Part shown: positions 7,890 through 14,819 of the stretch, piece after piece
Numbering within the stretch: the first letter of the stretch is position 1
Layout: each line of letters starts with the position of its first letter
Origin: an uncultured Ruminococcus sp.
GTDB lineage: Bacteria > Bacillota > Clostridia > Oscillospirales > Ruminococcaceae
DNA: 26,105 bases
NCBI GenBank assembly: GCA_947176685.1
Contig: CAMWRL010000003.1
Span: forward strand, 1 to 26,105
Direction of reading: 5' to 3'
Translations under genes and position numbers: made by a program
Notes under the pieces: model-generated
Database searches by the model: none
What the model saw: only the letters and a program-made list of their open reading frames with translations
What the model was told of the DNA's origin: nothing

Positions 7890-8001
7890 TTTCAGAAGTC
7901 CTTTCTTTGAATTGTGATACTTGACGGAAAGAAGTCCGCCTGATAAATATTTTTCATAGCAGAAGTTTCCACCATTTGTGCATGGCAGATGTCTTGAATA
8001 C

Positions 8002-8030
8002 ATTATAGCACAATGTGAAAGAAATGTCAC
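8002..8030 (-). promoter_or_regulatory. Sigma-A-type promoter of the Big_2-like gene
   Basis: On the minus strand GTGACA (8025-8030) is followed after 17 bases by a perfect TATAAT (8002-8007). The -35 matches the consensus in five of six positions. Transcription would start near 7995. Confidence 0.75.
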
Positions 8031-8219
8031 GTACTTTTGAAAAAATTTCGCACATTGCCATATATTCACTATAATTTTTGTCATTTTTTGCCAAAAAAAA
8101 CAAACAGATGTTCTTGACAGATACTTCGGGCAGGTGAAATTCAATTTTTTTACACAAGTAAATATTTTAAACCGTCCGGTTTGTATTTCAGAAGTTCCTG
8201 AAAAAATATCTTATAATAT

Positions 8220-8249
8220 AAGAAGTGTACTATAAATAATACACTTCTT
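8220..8249 (-). terminator. Hairpin terminator after the polytopic membrane protein gene
   Basis: A perfect 10-bp stem (8220-8229 against 8240-8249) with a 10-base loop lies about 10 bases after the minus-strand stop codon. On the minus strand the tail is only moderately U-rich (TATATTATAAG). The T run is better on the plus strand, where no gene ends. I read it as the end of the minus-strand unit by position. Confidence 0.65.
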
Positions 8250-8258
8250 TTTGTTATA

Positions 8259-10652
8259 TTATCTCCAGAATTCTATAAATTCGTGATAGCGGCTTGTAAT
8301 TACCGGATAATCGTATTCTGAAAAAGTAAACGTGAAAATCTGCGGAACGTTGACAATAACAGCCGCAACTACTGAAAAAGCTATAAAGTACCTGAATAAT
8401 TTTTTAAGGGTCTGATTTTGTGAGGTCTGATACAGGAAAAACAGTATTGCCAAAGCTCCCGTTACTATCTGCCATGAGAAGTCCGCAACGTAACGGACTG
8501 CATAACCGCTTTCCCATATTGAGAAGATTATTACAAGCGGCATTATCACACACGGAAGTCCCACAATTGCGGCGGCTCTTGACCGTGATTTTCTGTCCGG
8601 AAGTCTTTTCAATGCTTTTCCTGTGAGAAGATACCCGAAAACAGGTAATGCAAGCCATATTATACCACAAGTCTGTCCGGTATCCTTGAAGTAGTAGCCG
8701 TTAGCCTTGAAGTATGTGAACCATGTTTCAACATACGGATAATCGGCTTTTATGGTTGGTAACTGGAAAATATATCCAAAAAGTCCGATAAGCACAAACA
8801 GCGTATGGTATTCAGCGTCAACGAAGTCGTTGATTGTGAGGGAGTATTTTATACCGAAGTCAAGCGGTGAATCAAATCTCACATAGTTATACCACATCTG
8901 CACCGAACCTAAAATTACAAACGGTAGTAATGCACATACAAGATATTTTATACGGCGTTTTGGTATGGTCTGTATAATGTCCTCACTGTCGGCAACTTCG
9001 GCGGATTTTCTGAAACCTAAAGCATAGTACACGCACGCACATATTGAATATACTGCAAGCGTGGGTCTGCAAAGCACGGCAACCGCAAGAAACAGTGAAG
9101 CAAGTGTTACTTTCGGCAGTGAGGTTTTTCCGGTGCTTACAACGTTTGAAGAAATAAGGAAATAACTTCCCAGCGCAACAAATGCAAATCCTGACGAGAT
9201 TGATATTTCATAGAAAAGCGGTCGTCCGGTACTGAACCATATTCCGCAGACCGTCATAATTATAAGCAGTCCTGCAATATAACAGCCGGACGGTATACGG
9301 CTGAACCAGCGTTGTATAATGGCATTATAGGTCAGGGCAAGGAATATTATTCCTATTATTGCAAAAATCATTACTGCAATATCGGTCGGGAAAAAGAATC
9401 CTGTAATTTTGTGGTACGGCAGAAACAGCAGTATAACAGGAGCTATTCCATAATAGGAGTAGTATTTTCCGTTGTAGAAAACATGGTCCCATGCAGATGA
9501 AACGCCTTCTGAATCACGTAGATTTTTGTCATAAGGGTCTTCTGCGGCAAGTAGGGATTCTGACGGTTCTTGAATAAGTGAAACTTGTTTCTTTTCAAAG
9601 GCAAGCACAAGTTCTTCTGAAATCTGGTTTCCGGATTTTTGCTTGAAATGGTCTTTTGAATCAGACGGAAGTCTTGCTATTGTCATTCCTACCGAAATAC
9701 ATATTGCTGTAACTGTAATTGCTTCCATAGCAATCAGACAGAATAATTTATTATCTTTGTAGTCCCTGTTGAACAATGTTGAAAATATTACAGCATAGAC
9801 AAATGTTGCAGTTATCAGTATCAGAAACATTCTCAGTACGGATATTTCAAAAGGTACAGGAACATTGAGTTCAATGGACTCTATTGTAAATAAATCTTCT
9901 TTTTTTTCGTTGGTGAAATTGAACTGTAATTTATCAGTTTTTCCGGAGAGCAGAAAAACTATATATGATGTGGACGGATTATCAGTAACTACTTCAGCGT
10001 TGATAATTCCGTTGCGGTATACAGCGGAAGTCTCATCAGTTGCATCTACAGCGACTTTCAGTCTGTGCGGATTGACGCTTGATGAAGCTATATTTATACG
10101 TGCCGTGCCTACTTTCTGGTCAATGCCTGTAAACTCTATTTTAGCAGTTTCTTCGCCCTCAACTTTCAGATTTCCTGTTTCGGGTTCAGTGGCGGTATTT
10201 TCACTTGTTATAGTGCCTTTTGAAACAGGCAGCAACATACGTGTATAATCTCCCAGAAAAATCCGGTATGTCGGCATCTGGAATACAAACAGTTCAATAA
10301 GTGCGGTAACAACAAGTGTTTTTGCAAAAAATTTTACAGTACGTGATTGTATGCGTGTTCTTACGATGGCGATAATTTTTTCAAGCAGGAGTACAACTCC
10401 GATAACGGCGAATCCTCCGTGAAACTCTCCGAAATTAACAATCTTTGTAATATCGGCAAGTCCCATAAGCAGCGCAAATATCACACATATATTCGCAGAG
10501 AGGTCGGTTTTTGATTCAAAGAATTTTTTACGTGAAACTTTTTTGGGATTGGGATTATCGTCCGGTATTTTTATTGCAGCGGTTCTTATAAGTATCGCTG
10601 AAATTACGGTCATCATAAGAATTTCTGTTAAAAACAATATTTTAATCAGCAT
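8259..10652 (-). CDS. Large polytopic membrane protein, GT-C glycosyltransferase-like
   Basis: A 797-residue integral membrane protein with many hydrophobic helices, starting MLIKILFLTEILMMT. About residues 137-267 form a soluble beta-rich stretch, probably extracellular, between two membrane blocks. The region near residues 386-402 (DHVFYNGKYYSYYGIAPV) and the following helices resemble clostridial membrane proteins related to the PMT/ArnT (GT-C) family. Those transfer sugars from lipid-linked donors outside the membrane. No catalytic acidic motif could be assigned with certainty, so activity is inferred. I start at 10652 because GGAAAGGAC lies shortly upstream. An in-frame ATG at 10712 would translate a hairpin and lacks a ribosome binding site. 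It follows the solute-binding lipoprotein gene in the same direction and shares its promoter. Confidence 0.72.
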   Translation of the reverse strand: MLIKILFLTEILMMTVISAILIRTAAIKIPDDNPNPKKVSRKKFFESKTDLSANICVIFALLMGLADITKIVNFGEFHGGFAVIGVVLLLEKIIAIVRTRIQSRTVKFFAKTLVVTALIELFVFQMPTYRIFLGDYTRMLLPVSKGTITSENTATEPETGNLKVEGEETAKIEFTGIDQKVGTARINIASSSVNPHRLKVAVDATDETSAVYRNGIINAEVVTDNPSTSYIVFLLSGKTDKLQFNFTNEKKEDLFTIESIELNVPVPFEISVLRMFLILITATFVYAVIFSTLFNRDYKDNKLFCLIAMEAITVTAICISVGMTIARLPSDSKDHFKQKSGNQISEELVLAFEKKQVSLIQEPSESLLAAEDPYDKNLRDSEGVSSAWDHVFYNGKYYSYYGIAPVILLFLPYHKITGFFFPTDIAVMIFAIIGIIFLALTYNAIIQRWFSRIPSGCYIAGLLIIMTVCGIWFSTGRPLFYEISISSGFAFVALGSYFLISSNVVSTGKTSLPKVTLASLFLAVAVLCRPTLAVYSICACVYYALGFRKSAEVADSEDIIQTIPKRRIKYLVCALLPFVILGSVQMWYNYVRFDSPLDFGIKYSLTINDFVDAEYHTLFVLIGLFGYIFQLPTIKADYPYVETWFTYFKANGYYFKDTGQTCGIIWLALPVFGYLLTGKALKRLPDRKSRSRAAAIVGLPCVIMPLVIIFSIWESGYAVRYVADFSWQIVTGALAILFFLYQTSQNQTLKKLFRYFIAFSVVAAVIVNVPQIFTFTFSEYDYPVITSRYHEFIEFWR

Positions 10653-10681
10653 AAATAATTTGTCCTTTCCTGTGCAGAATA

Positions 10682-10713
10682 TATGGGACAACTTTTTCTG
10701 ATGCTGTCCCATA
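10682..10713 (-). other. Intergenic hairpin between lipoprotein and membrane protein genes
   Basis: A perfect 9-bp stem (arms TATGGGACA and TGTCCCATA) with a 14-base loop lies just after the lipoprotein stop codon. There is no U tract behind it on the minus strand, so it is more likely an RNA-stability or processing hairpin, or a weak attenuator, than a full terminator. Confidence 0.65.
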
Positions 10714-10721
10714 ACAGTTTG

Positions 10722-12161
10722 TTAATTGTATTCACCAATCACTTCCCTGAGTGTACTGAAACACGAATTACGCAGATTTTTCCAGTCATCTTCGTTTCCG
10801 CCGTTTATCAGAAACGTATTGGAAATATTTTCGATAAGTCCGCCCGAACCGGACAGCCTGTCATCCATACCGCCGGCGTATTCAAATACCGGTGTAACTT
10901 GCAACGGGTCGGTAAATGACTGCAATGCATCATACTGTTCCTCTGTAATGTAGCTTTTTACAGTACCGTTTGAGGAAGTTTCCGGAATCAGTGCGTATTC
11001 CTTTGCCCCCTTTTTGTATTCTTCCAGACTGGCGGCGATTCTTTCACACTGAATATACGTTGCGACTGCATCGCCCTTTCTGGAGTTCTGGACAAGCATT
11101 TTGGCGTTGAAGTCGCACATAATATAACAGCCGTCCGCATCGGGGTACTTCGGCACGGGAACAACCATTAAATCCATTTCGGGATTCTGTACATTGGAAG
11201 TTCCCAATATCCAGCTGTCGTATGCAAAAAAAAGAGTATCAGTTGTATAATATTCGTACCAGTATGATGAGTAGAGTTTTTTAGCGGACATGTCCTGCAT
11301 AAACAGTTCCGCTGTAGTGATACAGGGGTCGGTTATGTTATTGAAAAGTTTTCCGTTGCTGTTGTAATTTATAATTCTGCTTCCTGTTGAGTGAATCAGG
11401 GAATTTCCTAAATTGCCTCTTACAGCAGGTTTTCCGGTTTTTTTGGTGAACTTTTCTGAAAGTTCAAGAAACGTATTCCAGTCCCATTTGTCTTTTTTGT
11501 AAAGCTCGTAAGGGTCTTGCAGCTTGTTGTCTTTTATAATTTTCCTGCTGTACGTCATAACAACAGGGTCTGAGATTGAATATGGAATGACATAATGTTT
11601 ATTTTTGTATTCAAGGGAGTCTATAACGTCTGTCATATCGTCCCATATGCCTTTTTCCATACCCATAGACCGGAAATACGGGTCAAGCGGCTGATACTGT
11701 TTAGTGAGTGCGCCTTTGGGAAATTCTCCTTGCTCATATTCAAACATATCCACTTCTTCGCCGGCAAGAATCATTGATGAAAGTGTTGTAAACCTGTTTC
11801 TTGCGGAAGTCTGTACATATTTTATTTTTCCGCCGAAAACGTCCTCAAAGAGCGCAACCGCTACCGAACGTTGTGCGCCTTCTTCCGGATTGAGGTCGTA
11901 GTCCGAAAGCCAGACTATTTCTGTACCGTGAATATCAATCGGTTCTTCGGGTTCAGGCGGTTCGACGGACTCTGTCGGGTTTGTCTGTGATGATATTTCC
12001 GGTATTTCTGATACAATGGTTTCCGTTGATTCTCCGGCAGAAGTCGGTTCTACAGAAAGCCTCCCCGCTGTATGGTCTGAGTCTGAACTGCACGAAACTG
12101 CTGAAGTCATTACTGATATTACGGCAATAATTCCTGTAAGCATTTTCCTTGGGTTATTCAT
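10722..12161 (-). CDS. Extracellular solute-binding lipoprotein (family 1-like)
   Basis: A 479-residue lipoprotein. The N-terminus MNNPRKMLTGIIAVISVMTS runs into a lipobox-like SAVSC, giving lipidation at Cys24. A Ser/Thr/Glu/Pro-rich linker follows to about residue 75. The rest resembles ABC sugar-type solute-binding proteins: TEIVWLSDYDLNPEEGAQRSVAVALFEDVFGGKIKYVQT is an early beta-alpha unit, SMILAGEEVDMFEYEQGEFP the hinge-like part, and W-rich segments (KDKWDWNTFLELSEKF) are typical. AAAAGGAG lies upstream of the ATG. No permease or ATPase genes of a sugar importer are adjacent; instead a polytopic membrane protein follows. The protein may serve a transporter encoded elsewhere or act as a receptor. 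Ligand is unknown. Confidence 0.85.
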   Translation of the reverse strand: MNNPRKMLTGIIAVISVMTSAVSCSSDSDHTAGRLSVEPTSAGESTETIVSEIPEISSQTNPTESVEPPEPEEPIDIHGTEIVWLSDYDLNPEEGAQRSVAVALFEDVFGGKIKYVQTSARNRFTTLSSMILAGEEVDMFEYEQGEFPKGALTKQYQPLDPYFRSMGMEKGIWDDMTDVIDSLEYKNKHYVIPYSISDPVVMTYSRKIIKDNKLQDPYELYKKDKWDWNTFLELSEKFTKKTGKPAVRGNLGNSLIHSTGSRIINYNSNGKLFNNITDPCITTAELFMQDMSAKKLYSSYWYEYYTTDTLFFAYDSWILGTSNVQNPEMDLMVVPVPKYPDADGCYIMCDFNAKMLVQNSRKGDAVATYIQCERIAASLEEYKKGAKEYALIPETSSNGTVKSYITEEQYDALQSFTDPLQVTPVFEYAGGMDDRLSGSGGLIENISNTFLINGGNEDDWKNLRNSCFSTLREVIGEYN

Positions 12162-12200
12162 TTTCGGAATCTCCTTTTATTTTTCGGTAAAACTATTTTA

Positions 12201-12230
12201 ATTATACATTATAGTCCGACAATGTGTCAA
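12201..12230 (-). promoter_or_regulatory. Sigma-A-type promoter of the solute-binding lipoprotein gene
   Basis: On the minus strand a perfect TTGACA (12225-12230) and a perfect TATAAT (12201-12206) are 18 bases apart. A second TATAAT-like copy lies inside the spacer but is too near the -35. The start codon is about 35-40 bases downstream. Confidence 0.85.
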
Positions 12231-12250
12231 GTATTTTGTGAAATGCGGAA

Positions 12251-12294
12251 TTCTGAAAAGAAATTTTCTGAAAAGACTTGATTTTTCTGAAAAG
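12251..12294 (+). repeat. Three direct repeats TTCTGAAAAG at the rimP promoter
   Basis: The 10-mer TTCTGAAAAG occurs exactly three times, at 12251-12260, 12266-12275 and 12285-12294. The third copy lies in the promoter spacer and the second just upstream of the -35. Steps are 15 and 19 bases. The arrangement looks like a possible protein-binding array between the two divergent promoters, but AT-rich sequence makes chance recurrence easier. Confidence 0.6.
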
Positions 12295-12306
12295 GTGTGA
12301 TATAAT
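12278..12306 (+). promoter_or_regulatory. Sigma-A-type promoter of the rimP-ribF operon
   Basis: TTGATT (12278-12283) and a perfect TATAAT (12301-12306) are 17 bases apart. Transcription would begin near 12313, giving a leader of about 180 bases before rimP. It is divergent from the lipoprotein promoter about 50 bases away. Confidence 0.85.
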
Positions 12307-12329
12307 AAGTTATGGTAATAGCTGACCCC

Positions 12330-12353
12330 AAAGACCGGAAATTTCCGGTCTTT
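12330..12353 (+). promoter_or_regulatory. 24-base perfect palindrome at the start of the rimP leader
   Basis: The arms AAAGACCGG and CCGGTCTTT flank AAATTT, so all 24 bases form a perfect palindrome, about 17 bases after the predicted transcription start. A moderately T-rich CGTATTATTT follows. In RNA it is a 9-bp hairpin that could act as an attenuator; in DNA it could be an operator. Confidence 0.7.
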
Positions 12354-12373
12354 CGTATTATTTGACTGCCATG

Positions 12374-12407
12374 GAAAGTATTTTCTCTCGCCTGAGAAAA
12401 TATTTTC
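12374..12407 (+). promoter_or_regulatory. Second leader hairpin before rimP
   Basis: A 14-bp stem (12374-12387 against 12394-12407, one G-T pair) closes a 6-base TCGCCT loop, 20 bases after the palindrome. No strong U run follows. Together with the preceding hairpin it makes a structured leader. Confidence 0.65.
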
Positions 12408-12494
12408 GTGAAATCTGACATAATTCAACAATGAAGTATGTGCGGATTCTACAGAACTTACAGCGGTTTAATCCAATTAAAGGAGATGATTTTT

Positions 12495-12968
12495 ATGAAA
12501 TTCAAGAAATTCGGTGCTACTGAACAAAAAGTATATGACCTTATCAGACCCATAACCGATGAACTGGGATACTATCTCTGGGATGTGTGTTATGAAAAGG
12601 AAGGTGCAGTATGGTATCTCCGAATATTCATTGACAGCGATGATGGTATTACCATTGAGGACTGCGAAAGAGCCAACGCTCCTATAAACGACATTATGGA
12701 CGAAAAAGACCCGATTTCACAAAGCTATACACTTGAAGTGGGTTCGGCAGGTCTTGAAAGGGAACTGCTCAAAGAAGAACATTTTGAAGTATGCGAGGGC
12801 GATAAAGTCAGAATACGTTTTATAAGAAGCGTTGACGGCGAAAAAGAAGTTGTCGCAGTGCTTTCGGGTGCGGACAGGGACGGCGTTTCCGTTGTTATGG
12901 ATGATGGAAGTGAAAAGAAATTTCCGCTTGCCGACATCGCATATGTGAAGCTTTACTTTGAAATCTGA
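12495..12968 (+). CDS. rimP: Ribosome maturation factor RimP
   Basis: RimP assists maturation of the 30S ribosomal subunit. The 157-residue protein shows the conserved N-terminal domain (ELGYYLWDVCYEKEGAVWYLRIFIDSDDGITIEDCERAN). The RimP signature appears as YTLEVGSAGLERELL, where most relatives have SSPGLDRPL, and a C-terminal SH3-like domain ends in ADIAYVKLYFEI. I start at 12495, where AAAGGAG stands about 8 bases upstream; an earlier in-frame ATG at 12438 lies in the leader without a ribosome binding site. It is the first gene of the operon and precedes nusA by 36 bases, as in many bacteria. Confidence 0.95.
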   Translation: MKFKKFGATEQKVYDLIRPITDELGYYLWDVCYEKEGAVWYLRIFIDSDDGITIEDCERANAPINDIMDEKDPISQSYTLEVGSAGLERELLKEEHFEVCEGDKVRIRFIRSVDGEKEVVAVLSGADRDGVSVVMDDGSEKKFPLADIAYVKLYFEI

Positions 12969-13004
12969 GATTACAAAAAAATTATACTGGAGGAATATAC
13001 AGAC

Positions 13005-14195
13005 ATGAACATTAATAATGGCTTTTTTGACGCTCTCAAATCTCTCGGAGAGGAAAACAGCGTTGAAACAGAGCTGCTTATCGAAAAAGTAAAATCGGCA
13101 ATGCTTAAAGCTGCCAGAAAGGCTTATCCGCACAGCGAGGAGCGTATCAAAGTCGATATTGACCCGCTGACAAAGAAGTTTGCAATGTACATTGAACAGG
13201 AAATTATTGATGATTACCCGATTGACGAAAACGAAATCAACATTGACGTTGCAAGAACTATTGACCCCAACGCTTATATAGGCGGTAAGATTCTTAAGGA
13301 GATTGATATTTCAAAACTTGGCAGAATGGCGGCACTTTCCGCTAAACAGTCCATAAAGGGCGACCTCAGGGAAATCAACCGTGAACAGATGTTAAGCCGT
13401 TTTGAGTCAAAGGAACACGAATGTATTACAGCAAAAATTTCTCAGGTTGACCAGAACAGAGGTACAGTTACCGTTGAATATGACGGCACTGAACTGTATC
13501 TTTTCAAGAACGAGCAGATACCGGGAGAAGTGCTTGAAGTGGGAAAGCCGGTAAAAGTATATATCACCAGTATTGTAGGAAAGACAAAAAAACCTATTGT
13601 AAAGATTTCCCGTACCCACAAGGATTTGGTAAAAAGACTCTTTGAACAGGAAGTTCCCGAAATTTATGACGGCACTGTTGAAGTAAAGGGTATTTCCCGT
13701 GAAGCAGGCGCAAGAACCAAAATGGCTGTATGGTCAAGAGACCCCAACGTTGACGCTGTAGGAGCTTGTATCGGTACAAAGCGTTCAAGAATAAAGGCAG
13801 TTGTTGATGAACTTAATCAGGAAAAAATTGATATTATTCTCTGGAGTGACGTTCCGGAACAGTACATTTCAAAGGCACTTGCACCGGCTGAAGTACTCCG
13901 TACAATCATCACATCGGACGAAGAAAAAGCATGTACTGTTATAGTACCGAATAACCAGTTGTCACTTGCAATAGGCAACAAGGGTCAGAATGCCAAGCTT
14001 GCCGCAAAACTTACGGGTTACAAAATCGACATCAAACCGCAGTTTGATACGGACAATCAGGAAGCTCCCGAATTAAGTCAGGATTTCAAGGTTGAAAAAG
14101 CCGTTTCCGAACCGGAAGTTACAGAGGAAACTCCGGCAGTTGAAATACCGGCAGAAGCACCGGAGACGGAAAACGCTGCTCCGGCAGAGGAATGA
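13005..14195 (+). CDS. nusA: Transcription termination/antitermination factor NusA
   Basis: NusA binds RNA polymerase and nascent RNA and affects pausing, termination and antitermination. The 396 residues contain the N-terminal polymerase-binding domain (about 1-130), an S1 domain (about 136-203), and two KH domains. GACIGTKRSRIKAVVDEL (253-270) belongs to KH1, and LAIGNKGQNAKLAAKLTGYKIDI (321-343) to KH2. The last 50 residues are an acidic, Pro/Glu/Ala-rich tail that is not part of the folded core. Gram-positive NusA lacks the long C-terminal repeats of E. coli, which fits. TGGAGGA lies about 12 bases upstream of the ATG. In some bacteria NusA regulates its own operon through leader hairpins, which may be relevant to the structured leader here. 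Confidence 0.97.
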   Translation: MNINNGFFDALKSLGEENSVETELLIEKVKSAMLKAARKAYPHSEERIKVDIDPLTKKFAMYIEQEIIDDYPIDENEINIDVARTIDPNAYIGGKILKEIDISKLGRMAALSAKQSIKGDLREINREQMLSRFESKEHECITAKISQVDQNRGTVTVEYDGTELYLFKNEQIPGEVLEVGKPVKVYITSIVGKTKKPIVKISRTHKDLVKRLFEQEVPEIYDGTVEVKGISREAGARTKMAVWSRDPNVDAVGACIGTKRSRIKAVVDELNQEKIDIILWSDVPEQYISKALAPAEVLRTIITSDEEKACTVIVPNNQLSLAIGNKGQNAKLAAKLTGYKIDIKPQFDTDNQEAPELSQDFKVEKAVSEPEVTEETPAVEIPAEAPETENAAPAEE

Positions 14196-14198
14196 GTT

Positions 14199-14468
14199 AT
14201 GAAACCAAAAAAGATTCCCATGAGAATGTGTGTCGGTTGCAGGGAAATGAAACCTAAAAAAGACCTTATCCGTGTGGTGAAGTCTCCGGAGGGTGAAATA
14301 AGCCTTGATTTTACCGGAAAGAAATCCGGACGAGGTGCATATATTTGCCGTAGTGCCGAATGTTTCGGCAAGGCAAGAAAGGCACGCTGTTTGGAAAAAG
14401 CGTTTTCATGCAGGATAGACGATAGTATTTATGAGGTGATGGCAGATGAACTCCAGAAAAACAGCTAA
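14199..14468 (+). CDS. rnpM: YlxR family RNA-binding protein (RnpM)
   Basis: An 89-residue basic protein of the YlxR (DUF448) family. The B. subtilis member has been described as an RNase P modulator and renamed RnpM. The family signature is plain: MRMCVGCREMKPKKDLIRVV near the start, SGRGAYICRSAECFGKA in the middle, and a helical end. It begins 3 bases after the nusA stop and its end overlaps the next gene by 23 bases, so the three are translationally linked. Function in this organism is inferred from family and location. Confidence 0.93.
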   Translation: MKPKKIPMRMCVGCREMKPKKDLIRVVKSPEGEISLDFTGKKSGRGAYICRSAECFGKARKARCLEKAFSCRIDDSIYEVMADELQKNS

Positions 14469-14748
14469 TCTGCTTACTATGTGCATCAGGGCAGGCAGGA
14501 CGGTAAAAGGTTTTGACAGTGCGTGCGATGCCGTTAAAAACGGTACAGCGTATTGTATTCTTACAGCTTCTGATGCGTCTGAAAAAACCGTCAAGGAAAT
14601 CGGATTCATATGCGGAAAGTATTCCGTACCTGTGTTAAGAACGGAACTTTCCAAAGACGAAATGGCGCATCTCTGCGGAAAAGTCACGGCAGTAATTGCC
14701 GTATGCGACAAAGGGTTTGCGGACGGTTTTTCAAAAATAAACACCTGA
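14446..14748 (+). CDS. ylxQ: YlxQ family L7Ae-like RNA-binding protein
   Basis: A 100-residue protein related to ribosomal protein L7Ae/L30e, of the YlxQ family found between rnpM and infB in Firmicutes. Relatives bind kink-turn RNAs, although a target for YlxQ is not settled. Characteristic parts are MNSRKTANLLTMCIRAGRTVKGFDSA, the central YCILTASDASEKTVKE, and VPVLRTELSKDEMAHLCG. The start lies within the end of rnpM (23-base overlap), preceded by GAGGTGAT. It ends 71 bases before infB. Confidence 0.92.
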   Translation: MNSRKTANLLTMCIRAGRTVKGFDSACDAVKNGTAYCILTASDASEKTVKEIGFICGKYSVPVLRTELSKDEMAHLCGKVTAVIAVCDKGFADGFSKINT

Positions 14749-14819
14749 AATTTACGTCATTGTTATATAAACAACAGCCGTATATCCGTACGGCACAATT
14801 AACTGGAGGTATTGAGCCT

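Larger units (their letters stand above)
7890..8258. other. AT-rich intergenic region, 369 bases, no gene seen
   Basis: No credible coding sequence is visible here; the reading frames have no ribosome binding site or protein-like composition. It holds the promoter of the Big_2-like gene (8002-8030), several A and T runs, a 6-bp inverted repeat at 8169-8182 (arms AAACCG and CGGTTT) and the hairpin at 8220-8249. The Big_2 mRNA would have a leader of roughly 105 bases. I see no riboswitch that I can name. Confidence 0.6.

Noticed and set aside
7624..7917. Plus-strand open frame with a valine run
   Set aside because: It is the complement of the threonine codon tract of the minus-strand gene and has no ribosome binding site.
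8113..8141. TTGACA on the plus strand as a possible promoter
   Set aside because: No acceptable -10 follows at 16-18 bases and no plus-strand gene lies downstream.
7890..8144. Extension of the Big_2-like protein upstream of 7889
   Set aside because: It would cover the promoter at 8002-8030 and reads as Cys/Phe-rich non-protein sequence; the ATG at 7889 has AAAGGA and starts a normal basic head.
10653..10712. N-terminal extension of the polytopic membrane protein from an ATG at 10712
   Set aside because: It has no ribosome binding site, its codons fall in a hairpin, and the ATG at 10652 has GGAAAGGAC upstream and starts directly with a hydrophobic helix.
12198..12431. Small minus-strand open frames in the divergent promoter region
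   Set aside because: They overlap both promoters and the leader hairpins and have no ribosome binding site or protein-like composition.
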